A stretch of 21,433 bases of DNA, from assembly GCA_023416965.1 (NCBI GenBank), contig JAEZGJ010000101.1, positions 1-21,433 on the forward strand, written 5' to 3'. The position numbers and the translations under genes were made by a program. The notes under the pieces were generated by a model. The model made no database searches, was not told where the DNA came from, and saw only the letters and a list, made by a program, of their open reading frames with translations. Within the stretch, counting starts at the first letter, position 1. Every line of letters begins with the position of its first letter. This document shows, piece by piece, positions 13,394 to 20,900 of the stretch. This DNA comes from Pseudomonadota bacterium. GTDB taxonomy: Bacteria; Pseudomonadota; Alphaproteobacteria; Rhizobiales; Phreatobacteraceae.

Positions 13394-14424
13394 GCCGAGG
13401 CCTCGGCCGGGGTGGCTTCACCCTCGCCCTCGTCGCCATAGCCGACGAGGCGCAGCGGTCGCGCCCTCAGCCCCTGACTGCCGCACCAGTGGACGAGGGC
13501 GTCCTCCTGTCCGTGGGTGACCCAGATCTCGCCCGCGCCGGTGTCGCGGATGGTCTGCTGCAATTCGTCCCAGTCGGAATGGTCCGAGACGATCAGCGGC
13601 AGCTCGACGCCGCCCTGCCGCGCGCGGGCGCGTATGCGCATCCAGCCCGAGGCAAAGGCGGTGACCGGATCGGGAAAACGCCGCGCCCACAGGTCCTTCA
13701 TCGCGCCGGGCGGGCAGATGACGACGGCGCCGCCCAGCGCCTTCTTGTCGGCTTCCTTCGCCAGGCGCACATCGCCGAGGTCGAAGCCCTCGGCGACGTA
13801 GAAGCGGGTCAGCTTCTCCACCGCGCCATGAAGGTAGATCGGCGCATCCCAGCCGGCGGCGCGGATCAGCGCCATCACCCGCTGCGCCTTGCCGAGGGAA
13901 TAGGCGCCGACGAGATGGGCGCGGTCGGGGAAGAGGCGGAGCGAGGCGAGGAGCTTGTCGACCTCGCCGGCTGCATCGGGGTGGCGGAAGACCGGCAGGC
14001 CGAAGGTCGCCTCGGTGATGAAGACGTCGCAGGGCACGACGTCGAAGCGCTCGGCAGTGGGGTCGGCGGCCCGCTTGTAGTCCCCCGAGGCGACGATGGT
14101 GAGGCCGCGGTGACTGACGGCGATCTGCGCCGAGCCGAGAATGTGACCGGCAGGGTGGAAGGTGAAGGTGACGCCGTTGATCGCGACCGGCTCGCCCCAG
14201 GCGGCGGCCTGGGTGGTGCCGGCAAAGTCCTCGCCGTAGCGGATCGCCATGATCTTCAGCGTGGCCTCCGTCGCCAGGACGTGATCGTGGCCGGCGCGGG
14301 CATGGTCGGAATGGCCGTGGGTGACGAGGGCCCGCGGCACCGGCCTGACCGGATCGATATAGACGTCCGCCGGAGGGCAATAGAGTCCCCGAGGGGTGGG
14401 CTGCAGCAGGTCGTCGGGGCGCAT
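13390..14424 (-). CDS. Ligase-associated MBL-fold DNA exonuclease
   Basis: This is a metallo-beta-lactamase/beta-CASP-like nuclease of the SNM1 type that works with the neighbouring ligase (TIGR04122). The 344-residue protein shows the metal-binding HGHSDHA motif (about residue 36), FHPAGHILGSAQ, ASGDYK, DVFITEATFG and, in the second half, VSDHSDWDE and VTHGQED. The N-terminal PRGLYCPPADVYIDP is typical for this subgroup. The frame extends to an ATG at 14502, but that would leave only 19 bases to the divergent gene and has no ribosome binding site. The ATG at 14424 has AGGG at good spacing and is chosen. The four-gene form of this system also has an Lhr-type helicase and a phosphoesterase; neither is adjacent here. 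Confidence 0.93.
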   Translation of the reverse strand: MRPDDLLQPTPRGLYCPPADVYIDPVRPVPRALVTHGHSDHARAGHDHVLATEATLKIMAIRYGEDFAGTTQAAAWGEPVAINGVTFTFHPAGHILGSAQIAVSHRGLTIVASGDYKRAADPTAERFDVVPCDVFITEATFGLPVFRHPDAAGEVDKLLASLRLFPDRAHLVGAYSLGKAQRVMALIRAAGWDAPIYLHGAVEKLTRFYVAEGFDLGDVRLAKEADKKALGGAVVICPPGAMKDLWARRFPDPVTAFASGWMRIRARARQGGVELPLIVSDHSDWDELQQTIRDTGAGEIWVTHGQEDALVHWCGSQGLRARPLRLVGYGDEGEGEATPAEASA

Positions 14425-14486
14425 CGGGACCCTATCGGCATTGGCCGTCTTCACGAAAAGGGGATGGGGCCGTCCGCTCGTCGCTT

Positions 14487-14515
14487 TTGCCTCGGGCCCC
14501 ATCTTGGACTACATA
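14487..14515 (+). promoter_or_regulatory. Possible promoter for a leaderless transcript of the small membrane protein gene
   Basis: TTGCCT (14487-14492) and TACATA (14510-14515) are separated by 17 bases. A start seven bases downstream would be position 14522, the A of the ATG. No Shine-Dalgarno sequence is present before this ATG, which fits a leaderless message. Matches to consensus are moderate (4 of 6 and 3 of 6). Confidence 0.4.
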
Positions 14516-14521
14516 AACGCC

Positions 14522-14692
14522 ATGTCGACCGAGACGGTTCAGCAGCCTTCCTCCGAAACGCCGCGCCTGGCGCGCTGGGCGGCGGGGATCGGCGTCGCCG
14601 CGCTGATGGCGGCTTCCGGCGTGCTGTGGTGGACGCAGGGCTCCAAGGTGTTCCTCGACACGCTCGCCGCCGGCCTCGCCTGGTGCTTCTGA
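14522..14692 (+). CDS. Small single-pass membrane protein upstream of SCO1 homologue
   Basis: Function unknown. The 56-residue product starts MSTETVQQ, has a basic segment (PRLARW) at about 15-20, one transmembrane helix at about 20-38 (AAGIGVAALMAASGVLWW) and a tail ending LDTLAAGLAWCF. By the positive-inside rule the N-terminus is cytoplasmic and the tail, with its near-terminal cysteine, periplasmic. The SCO1-type copper protein gene begins seven bases after its stop, so the two are almost certainly co-transcribed and a role near cytochrome oxidase assembly is plausible but unproven. The frame is open further upstream, but only this start fits the divergent exonuclease gene and the promoter-like sequence. 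Confidence 0.7.
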   Translation: MSTETVQQPSSETPRLARWAAGIGVAALMAASGVLWWTQGSKVFLDTLAAGLAWCF

Positions 14693-14699
14693 GACGTCC

Positions 14700-15329
14700 A
14701 TGACCCAGACCAACAAGCCCGCATCCCCGCGCAAGGGCCCGCGCTCCGCCGCGCTCATCCTGTCGCTCGCCCTGCTGGTAGGCGGCTTGGGCGTGCTGGC
14801 GGCGGTCGTCCACTTCACCATGCCGCGCGGCGGGCAGCTCGCCACGAGCTCCTCGGCGATTGGCGGCGCCTTCACCCTCACCGATCAGACCGGCAAGCCC
14901 TTCACCGAGAAGGACCTGCAGGGCAAGCCGAGCCTCGTCTTCTTCGGCTTCACCCATTGCCCGGACATCTGCCCGACCAAGCTGTTCGAGATCACCCAGC
15001 TCCTCGATACGATGGGGGTGGATGCGACGAAGGTGAACGTCGTCTTCATCACGGTCGACCCCGCCCGCGACACGACCGATCTCCTGTCGACCTATCTCGG
15101 CAGTTTCCACGCCTCCATCCGCGGCCTCACCGGCACGGAGGAGCAGGTGACGCAGGCGATGCGCGCCTACCGCGCCTATGGCCGCAAGGTGCCGCTGGAC
15201 GGTGGCGGCTATACGATGGACCACACCACCTTCGTCTATCTGATGGACCGGCAGGGCCAGTTCGTCTCCACCTTCGACGTCGCCCGCGACCCCGCCAAGG
15301 CGGCGGCGGACCTGCGCCGCTTCCTCTGA
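14700..15329 (+). CDS. SCO1/SenC-family copper protein
   Basis: SCO proteins deliver copper to, or reduce, the CuA site of cytochrome c oxidase at the periplasmic face. The 209-residue product has an N-terminal membrane anchor (about 16-40, AALILSLALLVGGLGVLAAVV) and a thioredoxin-like domain. Copper ligands are visible: CPDICP (C87, C91) and H175 in YTMDHTTF. Other family marks are FFGFTHCPDICP and FITVDPARDT. Length is standard. It follows the 56-residue membrane protein by seven bases. No oxidase subunit genes are in the window. About 65 bases separate it from rmuC, with no strong terminator. Confidence 0.95.
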   Translation: MTQTNKPASPRKGPRSAALILSLALLVGGLGVLAAVVHFTMPRGGQLATSSSAIGGAFTLTDQTGKPFTEKDLQGKPSLVFFGFTHCPDICPTKLFEITQLLDTMGVDATKVNVVFITVDPARDTTDLLSTYLGSFHASIRGLTGTEEQVTQAMRAYRAYGRKVPLDGGGYTMDHTTFVYLMDRQGQFVSTFDVARDPAKAAADLRRFL

Positions 15330-15394
15330 GGGCGGGGCAGGATACCGTTCCCTCTTCGTTCGGCAGGGCCGCGCGAATCGCCTAGTCTCACACC

Positions 15395-16579
15395 ATGTCC
15401 GATATCGTCCTCGTCGTCGGCGGCCGTGCGGTCACGGCCGGCGAACTCATCCTCTCCCTCATCGGCCTCGCCGTGCTGATGCTCGTCGCCCTCTTCGTGG
15501 CGCTGCGCCGGCAGGCGTCCGCCCGCGCCATGGAAGCCGAGCGCGCGGTGATCCACGCCCAGGAGATCGAGGAGCGGATGGGAGAGATGGCGCGCATCCA
15601 GGCCGAGCTCACCGGCCGTCTCCAGGCCATGGCCGAAGGGCTGGGGGCACGGCAGAACGACCTCGCCCGCCAGCTCGGCGACCGGCTCGACGGCATGTCG
15701 ACCCGCATCGGCCAGTCGCTGGAGGGGCAGACCCGGACGACGATGGACAATCTCGGCAAGCTCAACGAGCGCCTCGCCGTCATCGACAGCGCCCAGAAGA
15801 ACATCACCGACCTCGCGGGACAGGTGGTGACCCTGAAGGACGTGCTGGCCAACAAGCAGGCGCGCGGCGCCTTCGGCCAGGGGCGGATGGAGGCGATCCT
15901 GTCGGACGGCCTGCCGCGCACCGGCTTCACGTTCCAGCCGACGCTGCCCAACGGCAAGCGGCCCGACGCGGTGATCCGGCTCGCCGGCGACAGCCGCGGC
16001 CTCGTCGTCGACGCCAAGTTTCCGCTGGAGGCCGTGACGCTCTGGCGCGAGGCGAACGCCGAGGAGGTCAGGCGCCTGGCGGCGCAGCGGCTGCGTCAGG
16101 ACATCGCCGTCCATATCAAGGACATCGCCGACAAGTACCTGATCCCCGGCGAGACGCAGGACATGGCGCTGCTCTTCGTGCCGTCCGAGGGCATCTATGC
16201 CGACCTCAACGAGCATTTCGACGACGTCGTGCAGAAGGCCTTCCGGGCGCGCGTCATCATCGTTTCGCCCTCGCTGCTGATGCTGGCCGTGCAGGTGGTT
16301 CAGGGCCTGCTGAAGGACGAGCGGATGCGCGAGGAGGCCCGCGTCATCCAGAAGGAGGTCTCCCACCTCCTCGACGACGTGTCGCGGCTGACCGACCGGG
16401 TGCTCGCCCTGCAGAAGCATTTCGGCCAGGCCCAGGAGGATCTGGGGCAGATCCTCACCTCGGCGGAGAAGATCGCCAAGCGCGGCGGGCGGATCGAGGC
16501 GCTGGAGTTCGACGAAGCGACGGCGCCGCCGCCACTCGCCAAGCTGCCGCTGAAGGGCTCCTCGCTGGCTGCGGAGTGA
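15395..16579 (+). CDS. rmuC: DNA recombination protein RmuC
   Basis: RmuC limits inversions and rearrangements at DNA repeats; it has a nuclease-like core. The 394-residue product has an N-terminal membrane helix (about 16-38), a coiled-coil region (about 40-140) and the conserved core. The core includes NKQARGAFGQGRMEAIL, PDAVIRL, VVDAKFPLEAV, IKDIADKYLIPGETQDMALLFVPSEGIYADL and IIVSPSLLMLAV. Length is typical for alphaproteobacteria. No Shine-Dalgarno sequence precedes the ATG; TAGTCT at 15383-15388 could be a -10 element for a leaderless transcript, with no good -35. The stop is four bases from the stop of convergent ubiB. Confidence 0.94.
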   Translation: MSDIVLVVGGRAVTAGELILSLIGLAVLMLVALFVALRRQASARAMEAERAVIHAQEIEERMGEMARIQAELTGRLQAMAEGLGARQNDLARQLGDRLDGMSTRIGQSLEGQTRTTMDNLGKLNERLAVIDSAQKNITDLAGQVVTLKDVLANKQARGAFGQGRMEAILSDGLPRTGFTFQPTLPNGKRPDAVIRLAGDSRGLVVDAKFPLEAVTLWREANAEEVRRLAAQRLRQDIAVHIKDIADKYLIPGETQDMALLFVPSEGIYADLNEHFDDVVQKAFRARVIIVSPSLLMLAVQVVQGLLKDERMREEARVIQKEVSHLLDDVSRLTDRVLALQKHFGQAQEDLGQILTSAEKIAKRGGRIEALEFDEATAPPPLAKLPLKGSSLAAE

Positions 16580-16583
16580 GGCT

Positions 16584-18152
16584 CTATCCCCAGATGAGGT
16601 TCGCCGCCAGCAGGGCGGCGATGATCCACAGCGCCACCGTGGAGGAGCGGTTGCGGCGGGCCTCGGCCTCGCCGATGCCCTTCAGCGAGTCGGGCGAGAG
16701 AACGAAGCCGTCCTTCGTCAGGTCGTCGATGCGCTCCGACAGCATGGCGGCGCGGCCGAGCAGGGCCGGAGCCTCGCCGACGATACGGCCGACGAGCCGG
16801 GCGCCGGCGCCGACCTCCTCGATGCGGCCGACGGGGCCGAGATTGCGGGTGATCCACTCCCGCACCACCGGTTCCGAACTCGTCCAGATGTCGAGGCGCG
16901 GGTCGAGCGAGCGGGCGACGCCTTCCACCACCACCATGGTCTTCTGCAGCAGGATCAGCTCGGTGCGCGTCTTCATGTCGAAGATGGCGGTGACCTCGAA
17001 GAGCAGCGACAGGAGCTTGGCCATGGAGATCTGGTCGGCGGTGCGCGAATGGATCGGCTCGCCGATGGCGCGGATCGCCTGGGCGAACTCGTCCACCGAA
17101 TGATGGCCCGGCACGTAGCCGGCCTCGAAATGCACTTCTGCCACGCGGCGGTACTGCTTGGTGATGAAGCCGAGCAGGATCTCCGCGAGGAAGCGCCGCT
17201 CCTTCGGGCCGATGCGGCCCATGATGCCGAAATCGACGGCGACGAGATTGCCGGCGCGGTCGGCGAAGAGGTTGCCCTGGTGCATGTCGGCGTGGAAGAA
17301 GCCGTCGCGCAGGGCGTGGCGCAGGAAGCTCTGGATGACGGTCTGGCCGAGGGCGCGCGAGTCGACGCCGGCGGCGGCCAGGCCCTCGCGGTCGCCGAGC
17401 TTCAGCCCGTCGATCCATTCGGTGGTGAGCACGTTGCGGCCCGTCCGGTTCCAGTCGACCGAGGGCACGCGGAAGCCGGGATCATCCTTCGTCCGCTCCG
17501 CCATCTCGGAGGCAGCGGCGGCCTCGAGGCGCAGGTCCAACTCGATGGCCATGGAGCGGGCAAGCGTGTCGACGATGCCGATCGGCTTCAGCCGGCGTGA
17601 ATCCGGCACGAAGCGCTCGGCGAGCCGCGCGGCGAAGTAATAGTCGGAAAGGTCGGCGCGGAAGCGGTCGGCGACATGGGGCCTGAGGATCTTCACCGCC
17701 ACGTCGCGCAGGCCGTCACCGTCGCGGACAGAAGCCTTGTGCACCTGCGCGATGGAGGCGGCGGCGATCGGCGGGCCGAAGCTCGCATAGGCCTCGGCGA
17801 TGGTCATGCCGAGCGTTTCCACCACGATCTGCTCGGCGAGGCGCTGGTCGAAGGGCGGCACCTTGTCCTGCAGGCTCTCGAGGTCGAGGGCGATGGCGGC
17901 GCCGACCACGTCCGGCCGGGTGGAGAGGAACTGCCCGAGCTTCACATAGGTGGGGCCGAGGCGGGTGAGGGCGGCGGTCAGCCGGTCCGACCGCGTGCCG
18001 GTGCCGCGGCGCTCGACGAGGCGGGCGATGCGCAGGCCGAGGCGCGCCGGCGGCGGCAGGGCCTCGGGGTCGACGAGGCCGAAGACGCCCTCGCGGGCGA
18101 AGACGAAGCCCGCCCGCGCCAGGCGGAGGAGATGGATGGTGCCGGCGATCAC
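16584..18152 (-). CDS. ubiB: UbiB, atypical kinase/ATPase of ubiquinone biosynthesis
   Basis: UbiB belongs to the ABC1/ADCK/UbiB family and supports ubiquinone synthesis at the inner membrane. The 522-residue protein has the family's KLGQ motif (71-74, KLGQFLSTRPD), the alanine-rich loop PIAAASIAQVHKA, the nucleotide-binding lysine in VAVKILRP (K154), HADMHQGNLF (287-296) and the DFG triad in VDFGIMG (307-309). A hydrophobic C-terminus (WIIAALLAANLIWG) would anchor it in the membrane. The start codon is GTG at 18152, four bases after the ubiE stop, with GGAAGA inside the end of ubiE, so it is coupled to ubiE. Confidence 0.96.
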   Translation of the reverse strand: MIAGTIHLLRLARAGFVFAREGVFGLVDPEALPPPARLGLRIARLVERRGTGTRSDRLTAALTRLGPTYVKLGQFLSTRPDVVGAAIALDLESLQDKVPPFDQRLAEQIVVETLGMTIAEAYASFGPPIAAASIAQVHKASVRDGDGLRDVAVKILRPHVADRFRADLSDYYFAARLAERFVPDSRRLKPIGIVDTLARSMAIELDLRLEAAAASEMAERTKDDPGFRVPSVDWNRTGRNVLTTEWIDGLKLGDREGLAAAGVDSRALGQTVIQSFLRHALRDGFFHADMHQGNLFADRAGNLVAVDFGIMGRIGPKERRFLAEILLGFITKQYRRVAEVHFEAGYVPGHHSVDEFAQAIRAIGEPIHSRTADQISMAKLLSLLFEVTAIFDMKTRTELILLQKTMVVVEGVARSLDPRLDIWTSSEPVVREWITRNLGPVGRIEEVGAGARLVGRIVGEAPALLGRAAMLSERIDDLTKDGFVLSPDSLKGIGEAEARRNRSSTVALWIIAALLAANLIWG

Positions 18153-18156
18153 GGCG

Positions 18157-18912
18157 TCAGATCTTCCAGCCGCCGGAGAGGCAGGCGATGCCGCCGGTCA
18201 TGGGCGTCACCTCGACGCGGGAGAAGCCGGCCCTGGCGATCATGCCGGCGAAGACCTCGTCGCGGGGGAACTTCCGGATGGATTCGACGAGATACTGATA
18301 GGGCTCGGCGTCGCCCGTGACCATGCGGCCCATGGGCGGGATCACCGCGAAGGAATAGGCGTCGTAGATGCGGTCGAGACCGGGAACGACGTCGGGGGAG
18401 AATTCCAGCACCAGGAGCCGTCCGCCGGGGCGCAGCACCCGGTAGGCCTCCTCGAGCGCCACCTGGATGCGCGGCACGTTGCGGATGCCGAAGGCGATCG
18501 TGTAGCCGTCGAAATGGGCGGAGGGGAAGGGCAGGGCCTCGGCATTGCCCTGGACGAACTCGACGCGGCCCGACAGGCCGCGCTGGTCGGCGCGCGAGCG
18601 GCCGACCTTCAGCATCTCGCCGTTGATGTCGCAGACGGTGGCCTCGGCGCCCATACCGGCGCCGACCACCTTGAAGGCGACGTCTCCGGTGCCGCCGGCG
18701 ACGTCCAGATGGCGGAAGGGCCGGGTCTTAGGCACGCCGAGCCGCGTTACCATGACGTCCTTCCAGACCCGGTGCAGGCCCGCCGACATGAGGTCGTTCA
18801 TCAGGTCGTAGCGACCCGCCACCTTGTGGAAGACGTCGTCCACCAGGTCCTGCTTGGCGTCGAGGTCGACGCGGCGGAAGCCGAAATCGGTCTGGGCGGT
18901 GGCTGCTGACAT
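18157..18912 (-). CDS. ubiE: UbiE, C-methyltransferase of ubiquinone/menaquinone synthesis
   Basis: UbiE uses S-adenosylmethionine to C-methylate 2-polyprenyl-6-methoxy-1,4-benzoquinol (and demethylmenaquinol in species that make it). The 251-residue protein has the family signature KVAGRYDLMNDLMSAGLHRVWK near residue 30, the SAM-binding loop HLDVAGGTGDVAF, FVQGNAEALPFP, FGIRNVPR and LRPGGRLLVLEF, ending in CLSGGWKI. A longer start at 18942 lacks a ribosome binding site; the ATG at 18912 has AGGA about eight bases upstream and gives the usual N-terminus. It is the first gene of the ubiE-ubiB pair and diverges from mutM. Confidence 0.96.
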   Translation of the reverse strand: MSAATAQTDFGFRRVDLDAKQDLVDDVFHKVAGRYDLMNDLMSAGLHRVWKDVMVTRLGVPKTRPFRHLDVAGGTGDVAFKVVGAGMGAEATVCDINGEMLKVGRSRADQRGLSGRVEFVQGNAEALPFPSAHFDGYTIAFGIRNVPRIQVALEEAYRVLRPGGRLLVLEFSPDVVPGLDRIYDAYSFAVIPPMGRMVTGDAEPYQYLVESIRKFPRDEVFAGMIARAGFSRVEVTPMTGGIACLSGGWKI

Positions 18913-18944
18913 GGCCGGGTCCTGCTGAAGTGGCCGGACCATAG

Positions 18945-18956
18945 CGGAACGTTCCG
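18945..18956. promoter_or_regulatory. 12-base perfect palindrome between divergent ubiE and mutM
   Basis: CGGAACGTTCCG is a perfect palindrome in the 92-base intergenic region. TATGGT (18938-18943, minus strand) and TATGTG (18965-18970, plus strand) flank it as possible -10 elements. It could be an operator for either or both genes. It does not match the alphaproteobacterial SOS box, a GTTC direct repeat with seven bases between. Confidence 0.35.
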
Positions 18957-19004
18957 GTGGGCGCTATGTGGGGAGCCGTCCCCCTCTTCCAAGGCCGTCG
19001 CGCC

Positions 19005-19886
19005 ATGCCCGAACTGCCCGAGGTCGAGACCGTCCGTCGCGGGTTGCAGCCCGTCATGGAGGGCGCGACCATCCTCTCCGCCGAGATCCGGCGCGCCGAC
19101 CTGCGTTTTCCCTTCCCCGACGGTTTCGCCGGCCGCCTCACGGGCCGGACCGTCACCAGCCTCGGCCGGCGGGCGAAATATCTCCTCGCCGATCTCGACG
19201 ACGGCGCCGTCGTCATCATGCATCTCGGCATGTCCGGTTCGTTCCGCATCGCGCGGGCGGCGGCTTCCGACGTGGTCGGCGAGTTCCACCACGAGCGCTC
19301 GCGCGATGCCGCCCACGATCACGTTGTGCTGCAGCTCTCCTCGGGGGCGACGGTGACCTACAACGATCCCCGCCGCTTCGGCTTCATGCTGATGAGCCCG
19401 CGTGAGGCGCTGGCCGAGCATCCCTTCTTCGCCCGGCTCGGTGTCGAGCCGACCGGCAACGACCTCTCCGCCGCCCATCTGGCGCAGGCCTTCCGGGGGA
19501 AGGCGGCGCCGCTCAAGGCTGCCCTTCTCGACCAGTCCATCGTCGCCGGCCTCGGCAACATCTATGTCTGCGAGGCCCTGCACCGGGCGGGCCTGTCGCC
19601 GCAGCGGGCCGCCGGAACCCTCGTCACCAAGGGCGGGGAGCCGACCGTCCGCCTCGAGCGGCTGGTGCCGGTGATCCGCGAGGTCATCGCCGAGGCCATT
19701 GCCGCCGGTGGCTCGTCGCTCCGCGACCATGCCCAGCCTTCCGGCGAGCTCGGCTATTTCCAGCACAGCTTCCATGTCTATGATCGGGAAGGCGAGGCTT
19801 GCCGGCGGTGCGGCGAACAGCACAAAGTGCGGCGCATCGTGCAATCCGGCCGCTCCACCTTCTACTGCGCGGCCTGCCAGCGCTGA
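19005..19886 (+). CDS. mutM: Formamidopyrimidine-DNA glycosylase MutM (Fpg)
   Basis: MutM excises 8-oxoguanine and formamidopyrimidines and nicks the abasic site. The 293-residue protein must begin MPELPEVE because the proline after Met is the catalytic nucleophile, which fixes the start at 19005 although the frame is open to 18957. The conserved lysine lies in GRRAKYLLAD; DPRRFGFM, QSIVAGLGNIYVCEAL and SELGYFQHSF-like segments (GELGYFQHSFHVYDREG) are present. The C-terminal zinc finger has C266, C269, C288 and C291. AAGG lies ten bases upstream. It is followed after 12 bases by the GST gene, whose ribosome binding site overlaps the mutM stop. Confidence 0.97.
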   Translation: MPELPEVETVRRGLQPVMEGATILSAEIRRADLRFPFPDGFAGRLTGRTVTSLGRRAKYLLADLDDGAVVIMHLGMSGSFRIARAAASDVVGEFHHERSRDAAHDHVVLQLSSGATVTYNDPRRFGFMLMSPREALAEHPFFARLGVEPTGNDLSAAHLAQAFRGKAAPLKAALLDQSIVAGLGNIYVCEALHRAGLSPQRAAGTLVTKGGEPTVRLERLVPVIREVIAEAIAAGGSSLRDHAQPSGELGYFQHSFHVYDREGEACRRCGEQHKVRRIVQSGRSTFYCAACQR

Positions 19887-19898
19887 GGAACGAGACGC

Positions 19899-20516
19899 AT
19901 GCTGAAGGTCTGGGGACGGAACAATTCCTCCAACGTGCAGAAGGTGATGTGGTGCATCGGCGAACTGGGCCTGCCGCATGAGCGGGTCGATGCCGGCCGC
20001 CAGTTCGGCATCGTCAACGAGCCGGCCTACAAGGCCAAGAATCCCAACGCCAAGGTTCCGACGGTCGAGGACGACGGCGTGGTGCTGTGGGAATCCAATG
20101 CCATCTGCCGGCACCTGGCCCGCAAGCACGGGCGCCTGATGCCGCGCGGCGAGGCCGACCAGGCGCGGGTCGACATGTGGATGGACTGGCAGCAGACCGA
20201 ACTCGGCCAGGGCGTCGGCCCGGTCTTCATCGGCATGGTGCGCACGCCTCCCGAGCAGCGTGACATGGCGGCCATCGGGAAGGCCAAGCAGGCCGCCATC
20301 GCCTCCATGGCCATCCTCGACGCCGAGCTCGGCAAGCACCTCCATGTCGTCGGCAACACCTTCACGGTGGCGGACATTCCGATCGGCATCATGGTCTTCC
20401 GCTACAAGGCGCTGATCCCGGAGAGCCCGGCCTATGCCAATGTCGACCGGTGGTACCAGGCGATCCAGGGGCGCCCCGCCTTCACCCAGCACGTCTCCAG
20501 CATCCCGCTGACCTGA
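19899..20516 (+). CDS. Glutathione S-transferase family protein
   Basis: GSTs conjugate glutathione to electrophiles or act as glutathione-dependent reductases; the substrate is unknown. The 205-residue protein has the thioredoxin-like N-domain (about 1-78) with NNSSNVQKVMWCIGELGL at the glutathione-activating position, NPNAKVPTVEDDG (the cis-proline VP) and WESNAICRHLA, which binds the gamma-glutamyl group. The all-helical C-domain contains GNTFTVADIPIG, the conserved N-capping box region. GAGGAA sits eight bases before the ATG and overlaps the mutM stop, so the pair is probably co-transcribed. Confidence 0.92.
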   Translation: MLKVWGRNNSSNVQKVMWCIGELGLPHERVDAGRQFGIVNEPAYKAKNPNAKVPTVEDDGVVLWESNAICRHLARKHGRLMPRGEADQARVDMWMDWQQTELGQGVGPVFIGMVRTPPEQRDMAAIGKAKQAAIASMAILDAELGKHLHVVGNTFTVADIPIGIMVFRYKALIPESPAYANVDRWYQAIQGRPAFTQHVSSIPLT

Positions 20517-20535
20517 GGGCTGCCGACGCCCCACG

Positions 20536-20557
20536 GGACCGCCGTTTCCCGCGGTCC
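20536..20557 (+). terminator. Possible terminator hairpin after the GST gene
   Basis: GGACCGC (20536-20542) and GCGGTCC (20551-20557) form a perfect 7-base-pair stem with an 8-base loop, 19 bases past the GST stop and before the rpmH promoter. No T-run follows directly, so rho-independent termination is doubtful. Confidence 0.4.
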
Positions 20558-20568
20558 ACCGTGTCGCG

Positions 20569-20598
20569 TTGACTTTTCCGGACGGTGCGGCCTATAAC
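20569..20598 (+). promoter_or_regulatory. Promoter of rpmH-rnpA-yidC
   Basis: TTGACT (20569-20574) and TATAAC (20593-20598) are separated by 18 bases. Both are five of six matches to the sigma-70 consensus, the best promoter in the window. Transcription should begin near 20605, giving an untranslated leader of about 113 bases before rpmH. Confidence 0.75.
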
Positions 20599-20604
20599 CC
20601 GCGC

Positions 20605-20717
20605 CGACTTGGGAGCGGCTCGCGCCCGAGTGCTCGGCCCGTTCGACGGACCAGCGCCTTGCGAGCCGGTCCGATCCCCATTCGATCGTTTGAACCCGAC
20701 ACGCGCGGAGACATCCC
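20605..20717 (+). promoter_or_regulatory. Structured 5' leader of rpmH
   Basis: Within the predicted leader, CCGAG/CTCGG (20626-20637) can form a small hairpin, and CGGACC/GGTCCG (20647-20652 and 20668-20673) a second one with an inner CGC/GCG pairing. GGAG at 20707-20710 is the ribosome binding site. Whether the leader regulates L34 synthesis is not known. Confidence 0.4.
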
Positions 20718-20852
20718 GTGAAACGCACCTACCAGCCCTCGAAGCTCGTCCGCAAGCGCCGCCACGGCTTCCGTGCCCGCATGGCCACCAAGGGCGGCCA
20801 GCGCGTCCTCGCCGCCCGCCGCGCCCGCGGCCGCAAGCGCCTGTCCGCGTGA
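20718..20852 (+). CDS. rpmH: 50S ribosomal protein L34
   Basis: L34 is a small basic protein of the large ribosomal subunit. The 44-residue product reads (V/M)KRTYQPSKLVRKRRHGFRA, then MATKGGQRVLAARRARGRKR-LSA, the standard length and sequence. The start codon is GTG, fixed because KRTYQPS must be the N-terminus, with GGAG seven bases upstream. It is followed after 48 bases by rnpA, the near-universal arrangement. Confidence 0.98.
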   Translation: MKRTYQPSKLVRKRRHGFRARMATKGGQRVLAARRARGRKRLSA

Positions 20853-20900
20853 TCTGCCACGGCCGCGATTTCGGCTGAGCCGAACGACGGGAGGGCGCGA

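Noticed and set aside
13390..14502. Exonuclease start at the ATG at 14502
   Set aside because: It lacks a ribosome binding site, adds residues without family similarity and nearly collides with the divergent gene at 14522.
18938..18960. SOS (LexA) box upstream of mutM
   Set aside because: The alphaproteobacterial box is GTTC-N7-GTTC in direct orientation; here GAAC and GTTC are adjacent and inverted.
20517..20717. Replication origin or DnaA boxes next to rpmH
   Set aside because: No TTATCCACA-like boxes or AT-rich stretch were seen; in alphaproteobacteria the origin is usually not beside rpmH.
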